The notes beneath the pieces were generated by a model. The model was not told where the DNA came from and searched no databases. It saw only the letters and a list, made by a program, of their open reading frames with translations. Made by a program: the position numbers and the translations under genes. DNA of 64,000 bases, from assembly GCF_907165215.1 (NCBI RefSeq), contig NZ_CAJRAY010000006.1:1-64000 (forward strand). The letters are read 5' to 3'. The stretch is from Thermobacillus xylanilyticus. GTDB taxonomy: Bacteria > Bacillota > Bacilli > Paenibacillales > Paenibacillaceae. This document shows, one piece after another, positions 8,218 through 16,874 of this stretch. Position 1 is the stretch's first letter. Each line of letters begins with the position of its first letter.

Positions 8218-8301
8218 AACTTGAACCCTCCGGCCTAAGGATTTTCTATTCTTTTTCTACAATTCCCGTCAAATTCCTGCACGAATGAAGAAGATCGCAG
8301 G

Positions 8302-8328
8302 AAAAGCCTCCGAGCTGTCTGGAGGCTT
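8302..8328 (-). terminator. Terminator after ymfJ
   Basis: An 8-bp stem (8304-8311 with 8321-8328) flows into TTTTCC on the minus strand, 14 bp beyond the ymfJ stop codon. Confidence 0.7.
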
Positions 8329-8341
8329 CCCACGACCGAAA

Positions 8342-8596
8342 TTATGCGTTCTTCTCCGCAAGCTTCACCATCATGCGCGCGATCGCTTTTCGTTCTTCGG
8401 TGTCGCCGACGTCCCAAAGTTCCTTGAGCACGCGCTCTTCGTCATTCTTCGGGTCTACTTTCTCGTCGAGGAACTCGCCGATTTCGAATGCGAGTTTGCT
8501 GATCGTCTCTTCGCTCAGCCCCATTTGTTTGGCCGACTTGACGCGCTCGCCGAGAAAATGTTTCCAATGATCAAATTTGGTCAATACCGTCGACAT
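8342..8596 (-). CDS. ymfJ: YmfJ family protein (DUF3243)
   Basis: This 84-aa soluble helical protein (beginning MSTVLTKFDHWKHFLGERV) belongs to the DUF3243 family found in spore-forming Firmicutes. Charged, helix-rich sequence with LWDVGDTEERKAIARMMVKLAEK at the end is typical. The ATG at 8596 follows GGAGGCAG; the longer upstream frame has no ribosome-binding site. The family has no established biochemical function. Its neighbours are ymfI and ymfK. Confidence 0.85.
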   Translation of the reverse strand: MSTVLTKFDHWKHFLGERVKSAKQMGLSEETISKLAFEIGEFLDEKVDPKNDEERVLKELWDVGDTEERKAIARMMVKLAEKNA

Positions 8597-8714
8597 GCTT
8601 TCTGCCTCCTTCATCAGCGTTGTGCGACAAGCATGGTCAACGGTAGTAGTTTGGGCGAGGCCCGCTACAATTATTCGACGATATAAGAGCGGGAAAAGTT
8701 TCAACCGCTTCGGC

Positions 8715-9461
8715 TCAAGTCAGCCAGCCGCCGTTCGGGCTGATGACCTGTCCGGTAATGTAGCCCGACTCCGGCGATGCCAGGAAACGGATCAGCGAAG
8801 CGATTTCTTCCGGCCTGGCGAGGCGGCCGGCCGGAATTTCCGCGCGAAGCGCGGCGAGTTCCGCTTCGCTGAAATCCCTCATCATGTCCGTCTCGACGGC
8901 GCCCGGCGCGACGGCGTTCACCGTGACGCCGGACGGCGCCAGCTCCTTCGCCAGCGCCTTCGTGAAGGCGTTCACGCCGCCTTTCGTCAGCGAATAGAGC
9001 ACTTCGCACGAGGCGCCGGCAATCCCCCAGACGGAGGAAACATTAATGATCCGGCCGTAACGCCGCCTAACCATTGCCGGCGCCAGCAGCTGCGTGAGAC
9101 GGAACATGCCTTTGAGATTGACGCCGACGACATTCTCCCAATCCTGTTCCGTGACATCGGTGAACAGGCCGTAATGGGATACGCCGGCGTTGTTGACGAG
9201 AATGTCGGGCGAAAGGCCCGCTGCATCCAGCTTCGCTTTAAACCGCTCCAATTCCGCGAAGTTTCGGAGATCCGCCGCCGCCACCATCACGTTCGCGCCG
9301 CGGCGCTCGCACTCGCGCGCCGTCGCTTCGGCCTGATCCCGCGCGGCATGATAATGAACGACGATGTTCATGCCTTGTTCCGCCAGCAGCACCGCCGCGG
9401 CGGCGCCGATGCCCCGGCTCGCCCCGGTCACCAGCGCCGTCATGTTCTTCCGCGGGTTCAT
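8715..9461 (-). CDS. ymfI: SDR family reductase YmfI (EF-P 5-aminopentanone reductase type)
   Basis: The 248-aa short-chain dehydrogenase has the nucleotide-binding motif TGASRGIG (12-19), NNAG (90-93), and the catalytic Ser-Tyr-Lys around S142/S143, Y156 and K160. It resembles FabG. In Bacillus subtilis the positional equivalent YmfI reduces the 5-aminopentanone modification on elongation factor P, and the adjacent ymfH/ymfF are linked to the same process. I infer that role here from synteny. The ATG at 9461 overlaps the ymfH stop (ATGA). A generic 3-oxoacyl-ACP reductase role cannot be excluded from sequence alone. Confidence 0.85.
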   Translation of the reverse strand: MNPRKNMTALVTGASRGIGAAAAVLLAEQGMNIVVHYHAARDQAEATARECERRGANVMVAAADLRNFAELERFKAKLDAAGLSPDILVNNAGVSHYGLFTDVTEQDWENVVGVNLKGMFRLTQLLAPAMVRRRYGRIINVSSVWGIAGASCEVLYSLTKGGVNAFTKALAKELAPSGVTVNAVAPGAVETDMMRDFSEAELAALRAEIPAGRLARPEEIASLIRFLASPESGYITGQVISPNGGWLT

Positions 9462-10747
9462 GCCTTGCGGCTCCGGACGATCGAAACCGCCATCCGGTTC
9501 CAGTCGAAATGCGCGCGCAGCCGCTCCTCGGCTTCCCCGATCCCGATGTCCCGGTACAGCTCCGGAAGCCGGAACAGATTGCCGCCGCGGAGATTCCAGC
9601 GCAAATATTCGTTCGCGGCAGACTCCGGCCGATCGAGCATCCGCAGCAGCGCGCCGATCCGCTTCCGCTTCGCCCGCTCGAACCGCGCCGGATCGAGCCC
9701 CTCTGCCTTCGCGCGCTCGATCGCCTCGCGGATCCGCGCAAGCAGCGCGTCGGGGTCGCGGGTCTCCCCGCCGATGACCGAGAACGCGTATTCCGGCGTG
9801 CAATTGTATTCGCTGCCGAACGAATCCGAGATGAGCTGATCGTCATAGAGCGACTGGTACAGCTCGGAACTCGGGCCGATAAGCGCTTCGAACATCAGCT
9901 TCGTCGCCGCTTCCCGGCGCATCAGGCCGTCCGCGTCGCGGACGAGGTCCGTCTCCTTGAATCCGATCATGCATTTCGGCAGCGATACCGGAAGCTCCCG
10001 CTCGACGCGCGGCGATCCGACTTCCGGCGGCTCGGCGTCGAACAGCCGGCTGATTTCCGGCGCGGGCGCAAACGACTTCTTCGCCTGGTTCTCGCGGACG
10101 AGCCGGATCACGTCTTCGGGATCGGCTCCGCCCGCCACGACGAGCGTCATGTTGGACGGATGATAGAACGTTTCGTAGCAGCGGTACAACGTCTCCTTGT
10201 CAATGCGCCGGATCGATTCCGCCGTGCCGGCAATGTCGATGCGGACGGGATGACGTTGATAGAGGGCGCCGATCAGGCCGAAATATACCTGCCAGTCCGG
10301 GTTGTCCCGGTACATGTTGATTTCCTGCTCGATGATGCCCTTCTCTTTCTCGACGTTCTCATCGGTGAAGTAAGGACGCTGGACGAAATCGAGGAGCGTC
10401 TCCAGATTTTCCGGAATCTGTCCCGCGGCGGTAAACAGATAGACGGTGCGGTCGAAACTGGTGAACGCATTGGCCGACGCGCCCTGTTTCGCAAATTTCG
10501 CGAAAATGTCCCCATCCGGCTCCTCGAACATTTTATGCTCCAGAAAATGCGCAATGCCGTCCGGCACCCGGATCTCTTCCCCGTTCACCGCGAAACGGTT
10601 GTCGACCGAGCCGTAACGGGTTGCGAACACGGCGTATGTCTTGCTGCAGCCGGCCTTCGGCAGCACGTGGACTTCGAGGCCGTTCGGCAGCTTCTCCCGC
10701 ACGACCGTCTCGTCCACGTCCGGATAATGCCTTTCCTCCACCGTCAC
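9458..10747 (-). CDS. ymfH: M16 family zinc metallopeptidase YmfH
   Basis: The 429-aa protein is an M16 (pitrilysin/processing-peptidase type) peptidase. It keeps the inverted zinc motif HxxEH at residues 67-71 (HFLEH), plus the downstream acidic region EKEKGIIEQEINMYRDNPD that supplies the third zinc ligand. It is therefore likely the catalytic half of a pair with YmfF. M16 enzymes form clam-shell chambers that degrade short peptides. It overlaps ymfF upstream by 4 nt and ymfI downstream by 4 nt, a tight translationally coupled trio associated with EF-P modification in Bacillus. Confidence 0.9.
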   Translation of the reverse strand: MTVEERHYPDVDETVVREKLPNGLEVHVLPKAGCSKTYAVFATRYGSVDNRFAVNGEEIRVPDGIAHFLEHKMFEEPDGDIFAKFAKQGASANAFTSFDRTVYLFTAAGQIPENLETLLDFVQRPYFTDENVEKEKGIIEQEINMYRDNPDWQVYFGLIGALYQRHPVRIDIAGTAESIRRIDKETLYRCYETFYHPSNMTLVVAGGADPEDVIRLVRENQAKKSFAPAPEISRLFDAEPPEVGSPRVERELPVSLPKCMIGFKETDLVRDADGLMRREAATKLMFEALIGPSSELYQSLYDDQLISDSFGSEYNCTPEYAFSVIGGETRDPDALLARIREAIERAKAEGLDPARFERAKRKRIGALLRMLDRPESAANEYLRWNLRGGNLFRLPELYRDIGIGEAEERLRAHFDWNRMAVSIVRSRKA

Positions 10748-12075
10748 TCCTCCTTCCCGTCCCGCAGGAAATAGATCATATCGAGTTTCACCCGTTCGGC
10801 AACGCGCACGATATCGTCCCGGGTAACCGCTTCGATCTGCCGGATCAGTTCGTCCGCATCCCGGCTGCGGCCCGACAGGACGCCGTTGAAATGGAAGGCG
10901 ATCATCTCCGGTGCGGAGTCCCTCAACTCCCGCAGCTGGCCTGTGATCATGGCGCGTGTCTGCGACAGTTCAAGCTCACTGATGTCGCCCCGTGCCATCG
11001 CGTCCAGCTGCTCGCGTATGATGGCGGACGCCCGCTCGAAATTGGCAATCTCGATGCCGGATTGAATCGTCAGGATGCCCTTGTGCCCGTCATAGCGGGA
11101 AGCGGCGTAATAGGCGAGGCTGGCGCGCTCGCGCACGTTGATGAACAGTTTCGAATGCGGAAAGGCGCCGAGAATGCCGTTGTACATGAGCGCCGCCGGA
11201 TAGTCGTCATCCGCGTAGCGGACGCCTATGCGCAATCCCATGTTCAGCTTGCCCTGGGTGACGTCCATCCGCTCGACGACGGTCTTGACTTCGCCCGCCG
11301 ATCCGCAATCCGCGGGCTTGGGGTACGTTCCCGGCGCGCCGTCCGGCAGCCGGAACGATTCGGCGGCGAGGGCGGACGCTTCGTCAAGCGTCGTGTCGCC
11401 GGTTACGTACAGATCGAAGGATGCCCGCTTCAGCCATTCTGCGTAATAGGCGTGCAGCGTCTCCGGCGTCAGCCGCGGCAAATCTTCGATTTTCCCCAAG
11501 GCGTTGAGACGGTAGGCCTCGCCGGCGCACATTTCTTCGATACAGCGTTCCGCCGCATAGCGGATCTTGTCGTTGACGATGGCTTCCAGACGCTTCCGGA
11601 CCGTCGTCTTCTCCGTGTCGACGTAATTCGGCAGGAATGCGCCGTTCTCAAGCGCCGGCTGTGTCACGACCTCGCCGAGCAGCCGCATGCCGGCCGCAAG
11701 CAGCGATTCCCCCGCGCCGCGGGCGAAGCGATCCTGCAGCACTTCCAGCTGAAAGACGATGACGTGCGAATCGCCGCGCTTCATGACGTCGAAGCCGAAT
11801 CCGGCGCCGTACAAATCGTCCAGCCGCTCGCGAAACGCCCGCGTCTCGGGCGTGGCGGCCGTCCCGCGCCGCAGCACGAACGGCAACAGCGCCGTCCGCG
11901 TCACGTCCGCGTCGCTCAGCGGAACGCCCGCATACAGCGTGAACTGGTACGTCTTGAACCGTTTCGTGGGCATGACATGCAGCCGGATCCGTCCCGACTG
12001 TCCCTGTTCAAACCATGGTCCGGTCAACCGGTTCAGCTCCTTCCATCGGATGGAAACCCCGTTGTTCCCCTTCAT
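10744..12075 (-). CDS. ymfF: M16 family peptidase-like protein YmfF (non-catalytic partner)
   Basis: The 443-aa product has the overall M16 fold, including the C-terminal motif ELELSQTRAMITGQLRELRDSA. It has no HxxEH zinc motif where one would be expected near residue 60, so it is probably the inactive partner of YmfH. I chose the ATG at 12075; the frame is open about 12 codons further but would overlap the sleB terminator. The ribosome-binding site is weak for this start. The 4-nt overlap with ymfH implies coupled translation. Confidence 0.86.
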   Translation of the reverse strand: MKGNNGVSIRWKELNRLTGPWFEQGQSGRIRLHVMPTKRFKTYQFTLYAGVPLSDADVTRTALLPFVLRRGTAATPETRAFRERLDDLYGAGFGFDVMKRGDSHVIVFQLEVLQDRFARGAGESLLAAGMRLLGEVVTQPALENGAFLPNYVDTEKTTVRKRLEAIVNDKIRYAAERCIEEMCAGEAYRLNALGKIEDLPRLTPETLHAYYAEWLKRASFDLYVTGDTTLDEASALAAESFRLPDGAPGTYPKPADCGSAGEVKTVVERMDVTQGKLNMGLRIGVRYADDDYPAALMYNGILGAFPHSKLFINVRERASLAYYAASRYDGHKGILTIQSGIEIANFERASAIIREQLDAMARGDISELELSQTRAMITGQLRELRDSAPEMIAFHFNGVLSGRSRDADELIRQIEAVTRDDIVRVAERVKLDMIYFLRDGKEE

Positions 12076-12087
12076 TCTACCCGATCG

Positions 12088-12122
12088 CAAAAGGAAGAAG
12101 CAACCTGACACAAGGCTGCTTC
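12088..12122 (-). terminator. Terminator after sleB
   Basis: A 10-bp stem with one G-T wobble (12097-12106 with 12113-12122) is followed by TTCCTTTTG on the minus strand, 8 bp past the sleB stop codon. It insulates the sporulation-specific sleB from the vegetative ymfF operon. Confidence 0.75.
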
Positions 12123-12129
12123 CCGCACG

Positions 12130-12906
12130 CTACATGCAGAAAATATGCTTCCCGATTCGTTTCACCTGCGGCCGCGTCCAAATCCATTTCGATGTCGCGG
12201 TCTCCGGGTTGAAATAGTACAGGCAGCCGCCCGTCGGATCCCATCCGTTGGCGGCGTCGATCACCGCCTTGCGGGCCGTCTCGTTCGGCGTCAGCCAGAT
12301 CTGGCCGTCGGCAACGGCGGTGAAAGCGCCGGGCTGGAAAATGACGCCCGACACGGTGTCCGGGAAATTCGGAGACTTGACGCGGTTCAGAATGACCGCC
12401 GCCACGGCCACCTGCCCTTCGTACGGTTCGCCGCGCGCTTCCCCGTACACGGCGTTGGCCATCAGGCGAATGTCGTTTTCGGACAAGTTGTGCGTCTTCG
12501 CCAGATTCGCGCTTCCCCCGCCGCCGGTTGCGGCGCCTCCCCCTCCGCCTCCGCCGGTCTTCGGCTTGTCGGCTTCCGTAGGCCTCCAGTTCTTGGTCGC
12601 TTCCCACAGCTTCAGCTTCGTCTTCGGACCGACGATGCCGTCCGCTTTGAGGCCGAACTTCCATTGAAACCAGGTGACCGCATTCTTCGTTTTCTGGTCG
12701 AACGTGCCGGTGATCTCGCCGTCATAATAGCCGAGGTAGCGGAGCCGACCTTGCAGTTCCACGACATCCTTGCCGGTGAAGCCGACGGTCAGCACCGCGT
12801 CGCTGAACACGTCATCGGATATCCCGCCGCCGAACTGCCTGAGGGTATAGGCTCCGAATACGAGGCATACGATGACGATGGTCGCTGCCAGCAGTCGTAT
12901 TTTCAT
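12130..12906 (-). CDS. sleB: Spore cortex-lytic enzyme SleB
   Basis: SleB is a lytic transglycosylase that depolymerises muramic-lactam-containing spore cortex during germination. The 258-aa precursor has an N-terminal hydrophobic signal/anchor (about 1-20) and a peptidoglycan-binding domain (about 40-105, with LQGRLRYLGYYDGEITGTF). A Gly-rich linker (118-131) follows, then the catalytic SleB/hydrolase_2 domain (about 145-258) with the presumed catalytic Glu156 in NAVYGEARGE. A consensus sigma-G promoter lies upstream, so it should be made in the forespore. The usual partner gene ypeB is not adjacent in this genome. Confidence 0.93.
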   Translation of the reverse strand: MKIRLLAATIVIVCLVFGAYTLRQFGGGISDDVFSDAVLTVGFTGKDVVELQGRLRYLGYYDGEITGTFDQKTKNAVTWFQWKFGLKADGIVGPKTKLKLWEATKNWRPTEADKPKTGGGGGGGAATGGGGSANLAKTHNLSENDIRLMANAVYGEARGEPYEGQVAVAAVILNRVKSPNFPDTVSGVIFQPGAFTAVADGQIWLTPNETARKAVIDAANGWDPTGGCLYYFNPETATSKWIWTRPQVKRIGKHIFCM

Positions 12907-12948
12907 CCTGTCCGACTCCGCCTTTCTGTCGCATGGTGGATTCGCCTC

Positions 12949-12978
12949 TAGTATGGTTTAGCCGCTGGAACCCTATGC
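12949..12978 (-). promoter_or_regulatory. sigma-G (forespore) promoter of sleB
   Basis: The minus strand reads GCATA (12974-12978), 18 bp, then CATACTA (12949-12955). Both boxes match the Bacillus sigma-G consensus GMATR-18-CATWMTA at every position. The start codon of sleB is about 43 bp downstream. Confidence 0.9.
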
Positions 12979-13006
12979 AGGAATTGACGGTCCGGACGAA
13001 ACAGGC

Positions 13007-13033
13007 GGCGCCGGGCTGAAGCAGCCCGGCGCC
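13007..13033 (-). terminator. Hairpin terminator after ftsK/spoIIIE
   Basis: A perfect 12-bp GC-rich stem (13007-13018 with 13022-13033) with a 3-nt loop is followed by GCCTGTTTCG on the minus strand. It lies 27 bp after the ftsK stop codon. Confidence 0.7.
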
Positions 13034-13059
13034 GGATGCGCGCATATCGGCTATGAAGT

Positions 13060-15690
13060 TCAGGATGAGATCTGTCCGGGCGGATACTGCCCTTCGGAAA
13101 TGAGCACCTCGCGCGGTTTACTGCCCTCGTACGGGCCGACGATGCCGCGCGCCTCCATCTGGTCGATGAGCCGGGCGGCCCGCGCGTACCCGATGCGCAT
13201 CCGCCGCTGCAGCAGCGAGACGGAAGCCTGCTTCGCCTCGATCACGACCTGCACCGCCTGATCGAACAGCTCGTCCAGGTCGTCATCCGCCTCCTGCGGC
13301 TCGTCGTCGACCTCGGGCACGAGGTCTTCCTTGTACTCGGCCTGCGCCTGATCGCGGGCGAACTGGACGACGGCCTCGACTTCCTGATCGGATAGGAACG
13401 CGCCCTGCACGCGGATCGGTTTCGACATGCCGACCGGCAGGAAGAGCATGTCGCCGCGGCCGAGCAGCTTCTCCGCCCCGGCCATGTCGAGAATCGTGCG
13501 CGAGTCGACCTGCGACGAGACGCCGAAGGCGATCCGGGAAGGAATGTTCGCCTTGATGACGCCGGTGATGACGTCAACGGACGGACGCTGCGTCGCGATG
13601 ATGAGATGGATGCCCGCAGCGCGCGCCATCTGCGCGAGCCGCGTAATCGCGTCTTCGACGTCGCTTGCGGCGACCATCATCAGGTCGGCGAGCTCGTCGA
13701 CGATGACGACGATGTACGGCAGACGCGCTTCCGGATTGTCCTTCATCTGCGCGTTGTACCCTTCGATGTTGCGGGTGCCCGTCTTCGAGAACGCTTCGTA
13801 CCGTTTCTCCATCTCGACGACGATCTTCTTCAGCGCGAGGGAAGCGCGCCGCGGGTCGGTGACGACCGGCGCGAGCAGGTGCGGGATGCCGTTGTAAACG
13901 TTCAGCTCGACCATTTTCGGGTCGACCATCAGAAATTTCACTTCGTCCGGTGCCGCTTTGTACAGAATGCTCGTAATGATGCCGTTGATGCACACCGACT
14001 TGCCGGAGCCGGTCGCGCCAGCGACGAGCAGATGCGGCATGCGCGCCAGATCGGCGACGATCGGCTGGCCGGAGATGTCCCGGCCGAGAGCGACGGACAG
14101 CTTCGACGCCGCGTTCTGGAATACGGGCGATTCCATCACTTCGCGAAGCGTCACCGTCGCCACTTCGGTGTTCGGCACCTCGATGCCGATCGCCGACTTG
14201 CCGGGGATCGGCGCCTCCATGCGGATGTCCTTCGCCGCGAGCGCCAGCGCGATGTCGTCCGTCAGGCTGACGATCCGGCTCACCTTCACGCCGGCGGCCG
14301 GCTGCACCTCGTAGCGGGTGACGGCCGGTCCGCGCACGACGTCCAGCACCGTCGCCTTCACGCCGAAGCTTTCCAGCGTCGCCTCCAGCTTGCGCCTCGC
14401 TTCGCCGTGATCGGAGGCGCTGTGCTTGCCGGGCTGCGGCCGCGACAGCAGCGACAGCGGCGGCAGCAGATAAGGCCGCGACGGTTTCGGCGGCAGGGCG
14501 TCCGCATCTTCGGTATCGCCGGTCTCTTCGCTGTTCTCCCGTTTCACGCCGATCCGGACGACCGGCGAGGCGGGCGCAGCCGCCCCCGGAGCTTCCTCGG
14601 CCGCATCCGTCCCATCTCCGGCATCCGCTTCCGGTTCAACCGGATCGACCGGGTCCTCCTGCCGCAGCGGTTCAGGCTGCCACGGTTCCCGGCCGGCCGT
14701 TCCCGCTTCCTCCGACGCTTCCGGCTCCGGCTGAATGCCTTGGACCGGTTCGAGCGGGTTCAACTCGCCGGGCATCGCGACCGCCGCGTCCGCAGCCTCC
14801 GGATTCCCGTGTTCCGGTTCAGCCGGGGAGGCGTCTTCCTCCTTACGCCCGGCATCGCTCCGCCAAGGGAAGAACAACGTTCGGCGGCGCGCGGTCTGCT
14901 TGGGCGGCACGAACGAATCATCGTCGTCCATCAGATCCTCATCATCGATCAGAATGAGCGGAGAGCCCGGATCATCGGCTTCGGGCTTGTCCGCCGGCAG
15001 TTCGTCCTCGACCTGAACCGGAACCGCCTGCGCGGCGGCCGGCCTGCGTCTGCGGGAATCGGCCAGTTTGAGCCGGATGAGCTGAACGAACCGTCCGATC
15101 TGCCTGCGCAGCATGAGCGCAAGTTCGACGTACGATTTTCCTGTCGCCAGCATGATGCCGATGAGCAGCAGCACGACGGTAACGAATTTCGCGCCGAAAT
15201 TGCCGAACAGAAAAAACAGCAGCGCATAGGCAAGGGCGCCGATATAGCCGCCGCTCAAATTTTTCTCGATAATCGGCATGGCGTAGAACTCGCCGGGCGT
15301 CGCCAGCTCGCGGATGTCGCGGGCATGCATCATGATCGCGTTGACCGACACCGGTTCGCCCAGCGGCTTCGTTTTCGCTTCCACGTCGCCCGCCGTGTAG
15401 GTCAGCAGCCAGAAAAGCAGAATGAGCGCGATACCGGTCATGCGGGACGACCATCTTGACGGCCATTTGCGCTTGATCATCGTCATGAGTCCCACATAAA
15501 TGCCGGCAAGCGGCACAACGAAATAAAAATCGCCGAAGAACAACCCGAACAGATTGGCCAGCGCCTGGTCGACCGGCCACCCCTGCCCGGACATGGCGAT
15601 GACGGACAGCGTGATCAGGAGAATGCCGTAAACTTCATATTTCAAAGCTGAGCCGATAGCGTTTTTCTTCCGTTTGCGCTTCGCCAACAT
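13060..15690 (-). CDS. spoIIIE: DNA translocase FtsK/SpoIIIE
   Basis: The 876-aa DNA pump clears chromosomes from the division septum and, in sporulation, packages the chromosome into the forespore. It has four hydrophobic helices in the first 185 residues. A long acidic, Pro/Glu-rich linker follows (about 215-420). The motor domain has Walker A GATGSGKS at 558-565 and DELADLMM as Walker B, and the C-terminal winged-helix gamma domain (about 810-870, [21 protein letters not shown]) reads DNA polarity signals. It is longer than Bacillus SpoIIIE mostly in the linker. The order tepA-ylzJ-spoIIIE is the Bacillus order, so this is the sporulation orthologue. Confidence 0.93.
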   Translation of the reverse strand: MLAKRKRKKNAIGSALKYEVYGILLITLSVIAMSGQGWPVDQALANLFGLFFGDFYFVVPLAGIYVGLMTMIKRKWPSRWSSRMTGIALILLFWLLTYTAGDVEAKTKPLGEPVSVNAIMMHARDIRELATPGEFYAMPIIEKNLSGGYIGALAYALLFFLFGNFGAKFVTVVLLLIGIMLATGKSYVELALMLRRQIGRFVQLIRLKLADSRRRRPAAAQAVPVQVEDELPADKPEADDPGSPLILIDDEDLMDDDDSFVPPKQTARRRTLFFPWRSDAGRKEEDASPAEPEHGNPEAADAAVAMPGELNPLEPVQGIQPEPEASEEAGTAGREPWQPEPLRQEDPVDPVEPEADAGDGTDAAEEAPGAAAPASPVVRIGVKRENSEETGDTEDADALPPKPSRPYLLPPLSLLSRPQPGKHSASDHGEARRKLEATLESFGVKATVLDVVRGPAVTRYEVQPAAGVKVSRIVSLTDDIALALAAKDIRMEAPIPGKSAIGIEVPNTEVATVTLREVMESPVFQNAASKLSVALGRDISGQPIVADLARMPHLLVAGATGSGKSVCINGIITSILYKAAPDEVKFLMVDPKMVELNVYNGIPHLLAPVVTDPRRASLALKKIVVEMEKRYEAFSKTGTRNIEGYNAQMKDNPEARLPYIVVIVDELADLMMVAASDVEDAITRLAQMARAAGIHLIIATQRPSVDVITGVIKANIPSRIAFGVSSQVDSRTILDMAGAEKLLGRGDMLFLPVGMSKPIRVQGAFLSDQEVEAVVQFARDQAQAEYKEDLVPEVDDEPQEADDDLDELFDQAVQVVIEAKQASVSLLQRRMRIGYARAARLIDQMEARGIVGPYEGSKPREVLISEGQYPPGQISS

Positions 15691-15706
15691 CGGTCACCTC
15701 AGAGCG

Positions 15707-15715
15707 ATTATACCA
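15707..15715 (-). promoter_or_regulatory. Extended -10 promoter before ftsK/spoIIIE
   Basis: The minus strand reads TGGTATAAT: TATAAT at 15707-15712 with the extended TGn motif. It lies about 17 bp before the ATG, so the leader would be very short. No good -35 element is visible. Confidence 0.5.
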
Positions 15716-15772
15716 TATTGGCGAAGCGCCGGATATTTGTACCGCAAAATGCGGCGAATCGGGACCTGCCGA

Positions 15773-15994
15773 CTAGGGCTGCATGCGGATCAGATTGCCG
15801 GGATTGAGCGCCGGGTCGAGATAGGCGTCGAGCGGGCAATCCAGCAGCCGGACGATGCGGCCGCAGCCGTCCCCGACGGGTTCGACTTCCAGCAGCATGC
15901 CGCCCGTCCGGATTTCCACGGTTCGCCGCATGCGCTTCGGATCGTCGATGCCGTCAAGCACGATTTCAAGCGGCAGAATCGTATGAAACGTCAT
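15773..15994 (-). CDS. ylzJ: YlzJ-like protein
   Basis: This 73-aa protein begins [19 protein letters not shown] and ends [10 protein letters not shown]. It corresponds to the small YlzJ-like family found beside tepA in spore formers. Its start codon overlaps the tepA stop (ATGA), so translation is coupled. The family has no known function; the constant pairing with tepA suggests a related forespore or outgrowth role. No transmembrane segment or catalytic motif is visible. Confidence 0.8.
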   Translation of the reverse strand: MTFHTILPLEIVLDGIDDPKRMRRTVEIRTGGMLLEVEPVGDGCGRIVRLLDCPLDAYLDPALNPGNLIRMQP

Positions 15995-16749
15995 TGCAGC
16001 GCACCGCCCGTTCCGGCCGGCGGCTTCCGCTGCGCAATCAGCCGGTTCAGCTCGGCCAGCGCGTCGCCGATGCCGCCCACCGCGTCGATCAGCCCGTCCT
16101 TCACGGCATCCGGGCCGATGACGGTCGTGCCGATGTCGCGCGTCAGCTCGCCGGTCTTGAACATCAGTTCCTTGAACCGCGCTTCGCTGATCCCGGAATG
16201 CGACGTGACAAAACGGACGACCCGCTCCTGCATTTTGTCCAGATATTCGAAGGTCTGCGGCACGCCGATCACCAGACCGTTGAGCCTGATCGGATGAATC
16301 GTCATCGTGGCGGTCTCGGCGATGAACGAACGGTCGCCGGCGACGGCGATCGGCACGCCGATCGAATGGCCGCCTCCGAGCACGAGCGTCACTTTCGGCT
16401 TCGTCAGCGAAGCGATCATCTCGGCGATCGCAAGCCCGGCCTCGACGTCGCCGCCGACCGTGTTGAGCACGACGAGGATGCCCTCGATCTTCGGGTTTTG
16501 CTCCGCGGCGGCAAGCTGCGGAATGAGGTGCTCGTACTTCGTCGTCTTGTTCTGCGGCGGCAGCACGATGTGGCCTTCGATCTGTCCGATGATCGTCATG
16601 CAGAAAATGTTCGATTCCGTCTGCGGCACCGTCGTCTGTCCGAGCTGCTGCACCGCCTGGACGGGTCCGGACGCGCGCCCCTGCTCGCCGTCTCCCGGGA
16701 CCGGCCCCTCCGGCGGATTGACCGGCCCCGTCATGTCGTAAGCTGACAT
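15991..16749 (-). CDS. tepA: ClpP-like forespore protease TepA
   Basis: The 252-aa product is a ClpP/crotonase-fold serine protease without a ClpX-docking partner. The nucleophile is Ser129 in GGGHSIGVP and the likely catalytic His is H152 in TMTIHPIRL. In Bacillus, TepA (YmfB) is a forespore protein that helps degrade small acid-soluble spore proteins during outgrowth. The ATG at 16749 follows GGAGGGTGGGCT; the open frame further upstream crosses the promoter and the rnjB terminator. It is co-transcribed with ylzJ from a sigma-G-like promoter. Confidence 0.9.
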   Translation of the reverse strand: MSAYDMTGPVNPPEGPVPGDGEQGRASGPVQAVQQLGQTTVPQTESNIFCMTIIGQIEGHIVLPPQNKTTKYEHLIPQLAAAEQNPKIEGILVVLNTVGGDVEAGLAIAEMIASLTKPKVTLVLGGGHSIGVPIAVAGDRSFIAETATMTIHPIRLNGLVIGVPQTFEYLDKMQERVVRFVTSHSGISEARFKELMFKTGELTRDIGTTVIGPDAVKDGLIDAVGGIGDALAELNRLIAQRKPPAGTGGALQ

Positions 16750-16781
16750 CAGCCCACCCTCCTTCAATTTGGCGCTCCACC

Positions 16782-16810
16782 TAGTATGAGGCCGGCATGC
16801 GGTTTTATGC
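16782..16810 (-). promoter_or_regulatory. sigma-G-like promoter of tepA-ylzJ
   Basis: GCATA (16806-16810), 17 bp, then CATACTA (16782-16788) on the minus strand. Both boxes fit the sigma-G consensus; the spacer is one base shorter than at sleB. It begins only 6 bp beyond the T tract of the rnjB terminator. Confidence 0.8.
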
Positions 16811-16815
16811 GCAGC

Positions 16816-16846
16816 AAAAACCCCGCCATCTGCACAGATGGCGGGG
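16816..16846 (-). terminator. Rho-independent terminator after rnjB
   Basis: A 12-bp perfect stem (16821-16832 with 16835-16846) with a minimal loop is followed by five T on the minus strand. Confidence 0.92.
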
Positions 16847-16874
16847 AGATGATCGTTGTCGGCAATGCCGGCCG

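Noticed and set aside
8218-8300. Promoter for ymfK at TTGACG-18-TAGAAA
   Set aside because: The -10 element is poor and the A/T run may be chance; not strong enough to list.
15994-16780. Possible fusion of YlzJ to a long upstream frame in the same reading phase
   Set aside because: The upstream part is an out-of-frame reading of tepA; YlzJ begins at the ATG that overlaps the tepA stop.
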